9,643 bases of DNA from positions 1-9,643 of the forward strand of contig CAMNIH010000065.1 of NCBI GenBank assembly GCA_946540365.1, given 5' to 3'. This stretch comes from an uncultured Bacteroidales bacterium. Its GTDB lineage: Bacteria > Bacteroidota > Bacteroidia > Bacteroidales > P3. Positions 1-5,564 of the stretch are shown piece after piece. The first letter of the stretch is position 1; the number at the start of each line of letters is the position of its first letter. A program made the translations under genes and the position numbers. Below the pieces are notes generated by a model. That model had not been told where the DNA came from, did no database searches, and saw only the letters and a program-made list of their open reading frames with translations.

Positions 1-122
1 ACCTCGCTGCACTCGCTCAGCGGCACCGTGTGCCGCCAGTAGGTGATGGCGGCCGGCACCACGGCGGCCAGCAGGCAGAGCGGCAGGAACACCCACCAGA
101 ATATGCGACGACGGCTGTTCAT
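1..122 (-). CDS. N-terminus of a membrane protein, third gene of an ECF sigma module (cut by window edge)
   Basis: Only the first 40 complete codons are present; the gene runs off the left edge. The ATG overlaps the stop codon of the preceding gene by 4 nt (ATGA), which suggests translational coupling. The product begins MNSRRRIFWW: a short Arg-rich cytoplasmic start followed by a hydrophobic stretch (about residues 7-28), and then polar residues. That fits one N-terminal membrane helix or an uncleaved signal anchor. It is the third gene after an ECF sigma factor and a small membrane protein, so it probably belongs to the same signalling or envelope-stress unit. The rest of the protein is missing, so its family cannot be named. 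Confidence refers to its being a real gene. Confidence 0.6.
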   Translation of the reverse strand, partial: MNSRRRIFWWVFLPLCLLAAVVPAAITYWRHTVPLSECSE

Positions 123-445
123 AGCTGGGCGACAAGTTGGGTGGCGGTCAATAAAGAGGCTTGTTGGAAGCCCGGGACGGAGACGCACAACGCCACGTCG
201 GGGGCCTGCCACTGCGAGAGCTGGAAGCTGATGGTGGCGATGGCGGCAAGGGTGCAGGCCGCCAGGGCATACTGCCGGCGTTGGCGGCGTCGCTCCTGCC
301 GACGGGCGTGCATGATCTGCTGGGCGCGACGTTCGATGTCGGCAAAGGAGGGCGGCGGCGGCACGACACAACGGGCCTCCCGGCGCAGCCAGGCCTCGCG
401 CAGGGCGTCTAATTCGGCTGTCAAGGATGGGTCATTCTTCTTCAT
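119..445 (-). CDS. Small single-pass membrane protein, candidate anti-sigma partner of the adjacent ECF factor
   Basis: This 108-residue protein starts inside the last codons of the sigma gene (14-nt overlap). An AGGAG lies 8 nt before its ATG, so coupling to the sigma gene is likely. Residues 1-58 are charged and cytoplasmic in character, with a four-Pro run near 29-32, a helical FADIERRAQQIM stretch and a very Arg-rich patch at 48-57. Residues 59-77 form one hydrophobic segment; about 30 residues follow, presumably periplasmic. Topology and position are those of a membrane anti-sigma factor, but I see no zinc-binding HxxxCxxC motif or FecR domain, and I do not recognise the family. The regulatory role is inferred from position alone. 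The next gene overlaps its stop by 4 nt. Confidence 0.7.
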   Translation of the reverse strand: MKKNDPSLTAELDALREAWLRREARCVVPPPPSFADIERRAQQIMHARRQERRRQRRQYALAACTLAAIATISFQLSQWQAPDVALCVSVPGFQQASLLTATQLVAQL

Positions 446-944
446 TGTTCATTCTCCTAAGTTTTATCTTGATTCGTTTCAAACGTTGTCTGACCGCGTT
501 GTCGCTGATCTTCAGCCTGTGGGCGATCTCGGCGAGAGGGAGCTTGTCGAGATAGAGGAACATCAGCTGGCGTTCGTCGTCGTCGAGGCGGTCGATCAGC
601 ATGTAGAGGCGGTCGATCAGGGGGTCGCCGTCCGGCTCGGGGATGGCGAGGTGACTCTCGTCCAGCCTGACGAAGGAGAGCCGCCGCTGGCGGAGGCTGA
701 CGAAGACCCGGTTGAGGGCCACGCGGTAGGCCCAGGTGGTGACGGCGCTCTTGCGGCGGTAGGTGGGGTACGCTATCCACAACTCGGCCAGTATATCCTG
801 CCGCAGGTCGTCGACCAAGGCGTCGTCGTCGCGTCCGAAGACCCTCGCCATACGCCACACAATATTGTCCACCTGCCGGAGCAGGTCGTTATACTCTGCT
901 ATCCGGTCGGCTTCGGACGGGGTGGGATGACGGCGGATCGACAT
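432..944 (-). CDS. ECF-family RNA polymerase sigma factor (module B)
   Basis: This is a 170-residue sigma-70 family protein with only regions 2 and 4, the ECF layout. Region 2 lies at about residues 20-85, including DDLRQDILAELW and the downstream TTWAYRVALNRVF helix that normally binds the -10 element. Region 4 lies at about 112-165, with LDDDERQLMFLYL followed by the helix-turn-helix LAEIAHRLKISDNAVRQRL that reads the -35 element. An upstream TTG at 989 is in frame, but ATG at 944 gives a normal family start (MSIRRH), so I chose the latter. It is the first gene of a coupled set with two small membrane proteins, so release from a membrane-bound partner is the likely activation mode. Its targets cannot be read from the sequence; autoregulation is common for such modules. 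Confidence 0.9.
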   Translation of the reverse strand: MSIRRHPTPSEADRIAEYNDLLRQVDNIVWRMARVFGRDDDALVDDLRQDILAELWIAYPTYRRKSAVTTWAYRVALNRVFVSLRQRRLSFVRLDESHLAIPEPDGDPLIDRLYMLIDRLDDDERQLMFLYLDKLPLAEIAHRLKISDNAVRQRLKRIKIKLRRMNNEEE

Positions 945-1019
945 AAAAGAGCGTCTTTCGTGGGTTTCTTCTATAAGAGTTAGTATCAAAAAACGGCGAA
1001 ATGTGTCGCACGAGACTAG

Positions 1020-1068
1020 TTTTAAGTTGTAAGTTGTAAGTTTTAAGTTGTTAGTTGTAAGTTGTTAG
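1020..1068. repeat. Tandem heptamer array, 7 units, TT(T/G)T(A/T)AG
   Basis: Seven head-to-tail 7-nt units lie at 1020, 1027, 1034, 1041, 1048, 1055 and 1062, alternating TTTTAAG, TTGTAAG and TTGTTAG. A degenerate eighth (GGGGTAG) follows. The array is inverted relative to the larger array at 1160-1278. Positions 1042-1056 are the perfect reverse complement of 1142-1156 (15 nt). It is strongly AT-rich beside GC-rich genes and holds no open frame worth calling. Confidence 0.85.
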
Positions 1069-1082
1069 GGGGTAGTGGCTAT

Positions 1083-1115
1083 AAAAAAAGGCCGCATAGG
1101 TTCACCAATGCAGCC
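1083..1115 (-). terminator. Intrinsic terminator of ECF module A
   Basis: On the minus strand, GGCTGCAT (1115-1108) pairs with ATGCGGCC (1097-1090) as an 8-bp stem with one T.G wobble. The loop is 10 nt and can itself form a GGT/ACC pair. Seven T residues (1089-1083) follow immediately. On the plus strand the wobble becomes a C.A mismatch and no U-tract follows, so the element works on the minus strand only. It closes the module that ends with the LTxxQ gene, although about 170 nt of repeat-rich sequence separates that stop codon from the stem. Confidence 0.7.
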
Positions 1116-1159
1116 ATATAATACCAGATGCTTTTAACTTAAACTAACAACTTAAACTA

Positions 1160-1278
1160 AACACTTAACACTCAACACTCAAAACTTAACACTCAACACT
1201 TAACACTTAAAACTTAAAACTCAACACTCAAAACTTAAAACTCAACACTTAACACTCAACACTTAACACTCAACACTC
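1160..1278. repeat. Tandem heptamer array, 17 units, AA(C/A)ACT(T/C)
   Basis: Seventeen consecutive 7-nt units without a phase break fill 119 nt. Each is AACACTT, AACACTC, AAAACTT or AAAACTC, so only positions 3 and 7 vary. Degenerate units continue on the left to about 1133, where 1142-1156 is a perfect inverted copy of 1042-1056. The array begins 11 nt past the stop of the LTxxQ gene and sits between that stop and the terminator, so it would be transcribed as a 3' untranslated region. Confidence 0.9.
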
Positions 1279-1289
1279 ACCCCCCTCTC

Positions 1290-1685
1290 TCACTTCCGCC
1301 CCTTGCGGAGGGTGGCGCGCTGGCTGGGGGTGAGGACGGCGTCGATGCGCAGCTTGGTGGAGTACATCTCGCGGCTGACGGCGGCCTGCAGGGCTGCCTC
1401 GCGGTCGAAGAGGGGGAAGAGGAGGCGGCTCTGGTCGCCCTCGCGGTCCATGACGGACTTGATGCTGTCGCGGATGGCGCGCTGCTGCTGGCGCAGGGCG
1501 TCGGTGCGCTGGCGCGACTCGTGGGTGATGGTCTCGATCTTGCGCTTCTGCAGCGCACTGAGGTCGCTGACCACCTCGGTGATCTCGGGGTGGGACTTCT
1601 TCTTCGTGGAGGCGCCGCCGTCGGTCTGGGCCGCCAGCGGGAGGGCCAGCATGAGGATCAAAAGAAACGGTAGATGCTTTCTCAT
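1290..1685 (-). CDS. Exported LTxxQ-motif (Spy/CpxP-like) protein
   Basis: The product has 131 residues from the ATG at 1685. A longer in-frame extension upstream was rejected because this start gives a clean signal peptide: MRKH, hydrophobic core at residues 5-17, and LAAQ at the probable cleavage site near residue 20. The mature part is almost wholly helical and rich in Arg, Gln and Glu (about 36-112). It ends with VLTPSQRATL, an LTxxQ motif at residues 118-122. Spy, CpxP and ZraP are periplasmic helical chaperones or stress sensors with this motif, usually in two copies; only one is obvious here, so family membership is tentative. It is the third gene after a sigma factor and a membrane protein, with a 50-nt gap. 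That fits an envelope-stress regulon. Confidence 0.75.
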   Translation of the reverse strand: MRKHLPFLLILMLALPLAAQTDGGASTKKKSHPEITEVVSDLSALQKRKIETITHESRQRTDALRQQQRAIRDSIKSVMDREGDQSRLLFPLFDREAALQAAVSREMYSTKLRIDAVLTPSQRATLRKGRK

Positions 1686-1735
1686 AAGATTTGATATTGA
1701 TATGATCGGTAAAAAAGCTGTTGTCGCATCGTCGG

Positions 1736-2080
1736 TCAGTCCTGCTGGCCGGCAGGATCGTAGAAGTAGTCGTAGGGGTCGGTGGCGAGATCCTCGACGG
1801 TGTTCCACGAGCTGTAGTCGCCCAGCTGGGCAATGGTGCCGGCGATGCCCTCGTCGTCGTAGGAGCGGAGGTAGGGCATGGCGATCCCCACGCCGAGGAG
1901 GAGGGCCACGGCGGCAGCCACAGCGGTGCCCATGCGCTGCCAGAGGGGACGCGTGCGGGGCGCGGCGTGCAGCGAGCGGACGGAGAGCGCCCCGACCTGC
2001 TGCATGACGGCGTCACACACGTCGACCCGATGGGGGTACTCCATCGCGGCCAGTTGTTCCAGTTGTTCGTCCAGTGTCAT
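1736..2080 (-). CDS. Small single-pass membrane protein coupled to an ECF sigma factor (candidate anti-sigma)
   Basis: The 114-residue product starts at an ATG that overlaps the sigma-factor stop codon by 4 nt (ATGA). The N-terminal 46 residues are soluble and helical, including MTLDEQLEQL and the short motif YPHRVDVCDAVMQQV. A membrane helix spans about 50-70. A short tail of about 40 residues is rich in Asp and Tyr (for example DPYDYFYDP) and is presumably periplasmic. Layout and coupling suggest that it holds or senses for the sigma factor, but no known anti-sigma fold is visible and I cannot assign a family. An LTxxQ protein follows, which would suit a sensor-effector pair in the periplasm. 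Confidence 0.75.
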   Translation of the reverse strand: MTLDEQLEQLAAMEYPHRVDVCDAVMQQVGALSVRSLHAAPRTRPLWQRMGTAVAAAVALLLGVGIAMPYLRSYDDEGIAGTIAQLGDYSSWNTVEDLATDPYDYFYDPAGQQD

Positions 2081-2610
2081 TGTTTCATTACTTTAGCCAG
2101 GTTCTTCTTTGCTCTGAATATCAGACTCTCCACTTTGCTCAGGCTGCACTGCATCACGTCGGCAATCTGCTGGTAACTGAAATCCTCGAAGGTGTAGAGC
2201 ACCAGGGCGGTGCGCTGCTCGTCCTTGAGGCGTCCGATGGCGGCGCGGAGCTGCTGCAGCTGTTCGTCGCGGATGATGCGCTGCTGGGCGTTGAGGTCGT
2301 CGCTGCGCTGTTCGGGCAGGTTCTCCATGGCGTCGGCCGAGATGAAGCGCTTGGAGCGGTTCATCATCTTGCAGACGGTGTTGACGGTGATGCGGTAGAT
2401 GAAAGAACTCAGTTTCGAGTCGAAGCGGAAGCGCGGCAGAGCCATGTAGAGCTCCACAAAGACCTGCTGGGTGACTTCCTCGACATCGAGGCGGTTGCCA
2501 CAGAGTTTGTAGGTCAGGTTGGCCACGTGTTGCTGGTAGCGTTCGACGATGTCGGCATAACGCCGGGTGTCGCCTTTCAGCACAGCCTCCACTATCTGTC
2601 TGTCTTCCAC
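2077..2610 (-). CDS. ECF-family RNA polymerase sigma factor, RpoE-type (module A)
   Basis: A 177-residue protein with the two-domain ECF layout. Region 2 spans about residues 22-87, with DVEEVTQQVFVELYMALPRF and the SFIYRITVNTV helix. Region 4 spans about 115-172, with LKDEQRTALVLYTFEDFSY and the helix-turn-helix QQIADVMQCSLSKVESLIF followed by basic RAKKNLAKV. The start is GTG at 2610, because an in-frame stop lies five codons upstream and no ATG gives a complete region 2. It is the first gene of a module with a coupled membrane protein and an LTxxQ exported protein, so it probably directs an envelope-stress response. Sequence upstream shows a possible housekeeping promoter. The exact ECF subgroup cannot be settled by eye. 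Confidence 0.92.
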   Translation of the reverse strand: MEDRQIVEAVLKGDTRRYADIVERYQQHVANLTYKLCGNRLDVEEVTQQVFVELYMALPRFRFDSKLSSFIYRITVNTVCKMMNRSKRFISADAMENLPEQRSDDLNAQQRIIRDEQLQQLRAAIGRLKDEQRTALVLYTFEDFSYQQIADVMQCSLSKVESLIFRAKKNLAKVMKQ

Positions 2611-2667
2611 TTGCTCTATTCGTTAGTTAGGTACGACGTTTAACTGTTTTATTGCAACCTGTTTCAG

Positions 2668-2700
2668 GAAAATTATTTTTTTTTACATATTTTTCCCAAA
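2668..2700 (-). promoter_or_regulatory. Candidate Bacteroidota housekeeping promoter for ECF module A
   Basis: On the minus strand, TTTG (2700-2697) is followed after 21 nt by TAATTTTC (2675-2668), one base off the TAnnTTTG -7 consensus. The spacer is an A-rich tract. The start codon would lie about 50 nt beyond the predicted transcription start. AT-rich sequence makes chance matches likely. Confidence 0.35.
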
Positions 2701-2725
2701 ACATTGAATTTTAATCTCAGAATGC

Positions 2726-2745
2726 AGACGCGGCACGCCGCGTCT
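2726..2745. repeat. 20-nt palindrome resembling a dispersed hairpin repeat
   Basis: AGACGCGGC (2726-2734) and GCCGCGTCT (2737-2745) are perfect reverse complements separated by AC. A CTACA follows on the right. GTAGAGACG...CGTCTCTAC palindromes are, from memory, common dispersed repeats in Bacteroidota; here the left flank is incomplete. No U-tract follows on either strand, so it is not a classical terminator. It lies just 3' of the S4-protein gene and could stabilise or end that long transcript. Confidence 0.6.
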
Positions 2746-2753
2746 CTACAGTT

Positions 2754-3125
2754 TTATTCATACTTGAAGCGTTCTATGTCGCGTCGGTCGCGTTTGGTGG
2801 GGCGTCCTTCGCCGCGGTCGCGACGCTCGAAGGCATACTGGCGCGCCATGCGGATGCGCTCGTACTCCTCCTCGGGCGTGCGGTCGATCATGAAGCCCTG
2901 CACCAGCGCGGCCCCCACCCTGTTGGGCGGGATGGACAGCACCTCGACCTCCTTGTGCAGCTGGTCGATATTGAGGCTGTAGCGCTCGCCCTCGCGCACC
3001 TCGTGCGAGGGTTTGAGCGGCCGCCCGTCGGCGGTCATCATCACCTTGCCGCACTGGCAGGCCTCCGCCGCCAGCGAGCGGGTCTTGTAGAGCCGCACGG
3101 CCCAGAGATACTTGTCGAGTCGCAT
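2754..3125 (-). CDS. hslR: Hsp15-type S4 RNA-binding protein
   Basis: A 123-residue protein that matches the Hsp15 (HslR/YrfH) layout. The S4 domain occupies about residues 1-52, opening with MRLDKYLWAVRLYKTRSLA and ending near EVREGERYSL. A middle region follows, then the typical basic tail GRPTKRDRRDIERF (108-120). In E. coli, Hsp15 binds the stalled 50S subunit carrying a peptidyl-tRNA and helps its recycling after heat stress. The start codon shares one base with the tonB-like stop (TGATG), so it is the last gene of the long run that starts at parA. Functional transfer from E. coli is by family; the gene symbol is a family label. Its link with the upstream membrane genes is probably only operonic. 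Confidence 0.88.
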   Translation of the reverse strand: MRLDKYLWAVRLYKTRSLAAEACQCGKVMMTADGRPLKPSHEVREGERYSLNIDQLHKEVEVLSIPPNRVGAALVQGFMIDRTPEEEYERIRMARQYAFERRDRGEGRPTKRDRRDIERFKYE

Positions 3126-3862
3126 CAGATGGTGAACTTATAGGTGATGGTGCCTTTCTGCTCTTCGGGGGCGGAGGGGTCGGCATTGAAGCGTGCCCGC
3201 AGGGCGGCGCTGACGGCCTGCTGCACGAGGTAGCCGTCCGACGTGTTCGACCCCTTGGGCTGGTATTCCGCGCGCGTCACCTTGCCCTGACGGTCGACCC
3301 AGATGGCCACCACCACGGTGCCCTGCTTGTTCGAGCTGTACTCGGGCTTGGGCAGTACGACCTTGCTGCGCCCGGCAAGGGTGTAGTTGCCGTTGCCGCC
3401 GCCATTGCCGTCGTAGTTGTTGCTGCTCTCGGTGCCGCCGGCTTTGCCTTGGTCGCCGGTGCCGGTGCTCTGCCCCTGGCTGCCACTGCCGCTGCCCTGG
3501 TTGCGCCGGCCGGGGAAGAGGGCGTTGCGGTTGATCTCGGGCTCCTTGGGGGCGTCGGCCACAGGCTCGGTCGGCTGCGGGGCCACGGTGTTGCCCACAT
3601 GCTGGCTGGCATTGACCGACGGGGTGGGCTCGCTGTTCTGTGTGGCGATGCGGTTGGGACTCGCCGGTACGGTCTGCGGGACCGCCTCGCTGCTGGGCTC
3701 GGGACTGTCGCCACTGCCAAAGTCGCTGTCGCCCAGGTTGACCTCGACGCCCTCCTCGGGGATCGGCGGGTCGGGCGGGTCGTAGCCGAACGAGAGAAGC
3801 ACCACGGCAACCATCACCATGATCACCGCCGTGCAGATACCTGATTTAAGCTTCGTGTTCAT
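3125..3862 (-). CDS. TonB-like energy transducer
   Basis: The product has 245 residues. A membrane anchor spans about residues 9-26. A short proline cluster follows (PPDPPIPEEG, 29-38), then a long low-complexity periplasmic linker (40-160) that is acidic and Ser/Pro-rich at first and Gly/Ser/Asn/Gln-rich later. A TonB C-terminal-like domain lies at about 166-245, with VVLPKPEYSSNKQGTVVVAIWVD, the QQAVSAALRARF helix and the final strand GTITYKFTI. It would couple the ExbB-ExbD motor to an outer-membrane or envelope partner. The linker differs from the Pro-Lys linkers of enterobacterial TonB, and a TolA-like role is possible. The ATG overlaps the exbD stop by 4 nt. I leave the symbol empty because the partner is unknown. 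Confidence 0.85.
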   Translation of the reverse strand: MNTKLKSGICTAVIMVMVAVVLLSFGYDPPDPPIPEEGVEVNLGDSDFGSGDSPEPSSEAVPQTVPASPNRIATQNSEPTPSVNASQHVGNTVAPQPTEPVADAPKEPEINRNALFPGRRNQGSGSGSQGQSTGTGDQGKAGGTESSNNYDGNGGGNGNYTLAGRSKVVLPKPEYSSNKQGTVVVAIWVDRQGKVTRAEYQPKGSNTSDGYLVQQAVSAALRARFNADPSAPEEQKGTITYKFTI

Positions 3863-4275
3863 TGCTTGGGTGATGTTGCCAGGATGACTTTATGTTTGGC
3901 TCCTGTCGAGGCATTGATGCTGTTCACCGCGTCGATGACATGAACCACGTCCTGCACCGGAACCGACTTGTCGGCCCGCAGGAATACGCAGGCCGCCGAG
4001 TCCTGGGTGCCGATGCTGGTGCTGAGGAACGACTGGAGTTCGTCGACAGCAATGGGTATGTCGTTCTCGACGTAGAAGTTGTGGTTCTCGTCGATATATA
4101 CCGTCACCGTCTCCTTGGCCATGGTCTTGCTGTTGCTCTCGGGCAGGAGCAGCTTGACGGCATTGGGGCTGATGAGCGTGGAGGTGATCATGAAGAAGAT
4201 GAGCAACAAGAACACCAAGTCGCTCATCGACGACGAGTTGGTCTCAATCTTGATTTTGTTCTGGCTACGGATCAT
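3859..4275 (-). CDS. exbD: ExbD/TolR-family biopolymer transport protein
   Basis: A 138-residue protein: a short cytoplasmic N-terminus, one membrane helix at about residues 18-35 and a periplasmic domain to the end. The helix begins SMSDLVFLLLIFFMI; Asp19 sits where the essential protonatable Asp of ExbD (Asp25 in E. coli) is found, so it should be an active motor subunit. The periplasmic part has the usual family features (VTVYIDENHNFYVEN, later VFLRADKSVPVQDVVHVID). It partners the ExbB protein encoded 15 nt upstream and the TonB-like protein whose start overlaps its stop. ExbD and TolR cannot be told apart on sequence alone; the TonB-like neighbour favours ExbD or a hybrid envelope motor. 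Confidence 0.92.
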   Translation of the reverse strand: MIRSQNKIKIETNSSSMSDLVFLLLIFFMITSTLISPNAVKLLLPESNSKTMAKETVTVYIDENHNFYVENDIPIAVDELQSFLSTSIGTQDSAACVFLRADKSVPVQDVVHVIDAVNSINASTGAKHKVILATSPKQ

Positions 4276-4290
4276 GATGGCAGGTATTGT

Positions 4291-5001
4291 TTAGGCGGGC
4301 TCGTGGAGGAGGTCCATGAACTCATTGGCGCGCACCTCGAGCTCGAAGACCACCTTGTTGATACGGCTGACGAGGAGGTTGTTGAGGAAGTAGCACACGA
4401 TGCCGACGATCAGACCACCGACCGTGGTGACCATGGCGGTGTAGATACCGGTGGAGAGGAGGCTGATGTCGATATTGTTGCCGGCATAGGCCATCTCCTG
4501 GAAGGCCTGGATCATGCCCACCACCGTGCCGAGGAAACCGATCATGGGGCCCAGCGAGGCCACGGTGGCCACATAGGAGACGCGCTTCTCAAGGCGGGCC
4601 ACCTCGAGCTGGCCTTCGTTCTCGATGGCTGCCTGGATGTCGGGCAGCGGACGGCCCAGACGGGAGAAGCCCTTGCTGATCATGCGTCCCAGCGGGGTGT
4701 CGGTCTCTTTGCTGAGCTTGCGGGCCGCATCCACATTGCCTTCGTGGACATACTCGCGGATCTTCTCCATGAACTGCTCGTCCTCTTTGCCCTTGAGGGC
4801 GCCGTTGAGGGTCAGGAAACGCTCGAAGAAGATGTAGATGGCCAGCACCAGCAGCAGCACCAGCACCAGCATGATCCATCCGCCGTTGAGGGCCATGTCC
4901 CACAGGGTGACTCGTTCGGGGCCGACGGTGGCGACAGCGTTTTCAAGTGTGTCGACCGTGGTCGCCACATCGCTTTGTAACATCAAAAGTTTGTTTACCA
5001 T
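4291..5001 (-). CDS. exbB: ExbB/TolQ/MotA-family proton channel protein
   Basis: A 236-residue inner-membrane protein with the usual three helices: about residues 42-60 (WIMLVLVLLLVLAIYIFFE), 143-167 and 187-211. A cytoplasmic domain lies between the first two. The second helix carries the family signature GPMIGFLGTVVGMIQAF, and the third reads YTAMVTTVGGLIVG. Together with ExbD it forms the pentamer-dimer motor that uses the proton gradient to drive TonB-type proteins. The ATG at 5001 lies 26 nt after the DUF5683 stop. The gene is inserted downstream of parAB-DUF5683, which makes its expression likely to be tied to the segregation genes. Confidence 0.93.
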   Translation of the reverse strand: MVNKLLMLQSDVATTVDTLENAVATVGPERVTLWDMALNGGWIMLVLVLLLVLAIYIFFERFLTLNGALKGKEDEQFMEKIREYVHEGNVDAARKLSKETDTPLGRMISKGFSRLGRPLPDIQAAIENEGQLEVARLEKRVSYVATVASLGPMIGFLGTVVGMIQAFQEMAYAGNNIDISLLSTGIYTAMVTTVGGLIVGIVCYFLNNLLVSRINKVVFELEVRANEFMDLLHEPA

Positions 5002-5027
5002 TGCTTATAAAAAAATGTGTTGTTGTT

Positions 5028-5564
5028 TCATAGGTTCAATGTGAGTCCGACGGCGGGGCTCACCCCCCACGGCGACCCAATCAGGGACGGGCCGAGGGTG
5101 ATATCGTCGTTCATCTGGAATTCGAACAGGTGTCCGAAGACGTAGGCATCGACCAGGTTGAGCGCGTAGATGCCCACGGTGATGATGATCATCAACTGGA
5201 AATTCTGGTTGTAGGAGTTGTAGAGGCTGTAGATATTGCTGGTGGGATAGGACTCGTAGCCGCTGAGGCGGGTGGCCCCGTCGTGCTGCACACGGTAGAG
5301 GTACTCGTCCTTGAACATCTTCATCGACTGATAGTTGTCGTAGATGAAATAGCCCATGCCGGCAAAGGCGCCATAGATGATGGGGATCTTCCAGGCCTGG
5401 CGGTTGTAGACCTGTCCGCCGCCGGGCAGGATGGAGTAGCACATGGCCTTCATGGCCGAGTGCTCCTGGGCCTGGGCCCGGGCGGGGCTCAGCAGATGGG
5501 AAAAGACGAGGAGGCCTGCACACACGGCAAGCATCACCTTCTGTCTATGTCCCCACGTCCTCAA
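5028..5564 (-). CDS. DUF5683 family membrane protein
   Basis: The product has 178 residues from a TTG at 5564 that overlaps the parB stop (TTGA). An ATG at 5534 would give 168 residues, but it removes the basic RTWGHRQK that makes a normal signal-peptide n-region, so I prefer TTG. A signal sequence ends near ARAQA (29-33). The family hallmark is ILPGGGQVYNRQAWKIPIIYG (45-65), leading into a hydrophobic stretch at about 60-75. A second helix lies at about 124-140 with the conserved LVDAYV just after it. DUF5683 proteins are widespread in Bacteroidota, often straight after parB; their function is unknown to me. Several Tyr-rich segments lie between the helices. An envelope role is inferred from the signal and helices. 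Confidence 0.85.
   Translation of the reverse strand: MRTWGHRQKVMLAVCAGLLVFSHLLSPARAQAQEHSAMKAMCYSILPGGGQVYNRQAWKIPIIYGAFAGMGYFIYDNYQSMKMFKDEYLYRVQHDGATRLSGYESYPTSNIYSLYNSYNQNFQLMIIITVGIYALNLVDAYVFGHLFEFQMNDDITLGPSLIGSPWGVSPAVGLTLNL

Noticed and set aside
30..983. A 317-codon open frame on the plus strand across ECF module B
   Set aside because: The sigma factor and its partner on the minus strand explain the coding signal, and the plus-strand frame has no family motif.
945..989. Longer sigma-factor form beginning at TTG 989
   Set aside because: The 15 extra residues add nothing to region 2, the codon is rare as a start, and ATG 944 gives a normal length.
1020..1278. CRISPR array at the heptamer repeats
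   Set aside because: Units are 7 nt with no spacers, and there are no cas genes.
2658..2690. CCTG-TTT-CAGG followed by a T-run on the plus strand
   Set aside because: A 4-bp stem is too weak, the T-run starts several bases late, and no plus-strand gene ends here.
3892..4980. A 362-codon open frame on the plus strand opposite exbB and exbD
   Set aside because: It spans two well-supported minus-strand genes and the gap between them, and its product is repetitive in His, Asp and Gly with no fold signature.
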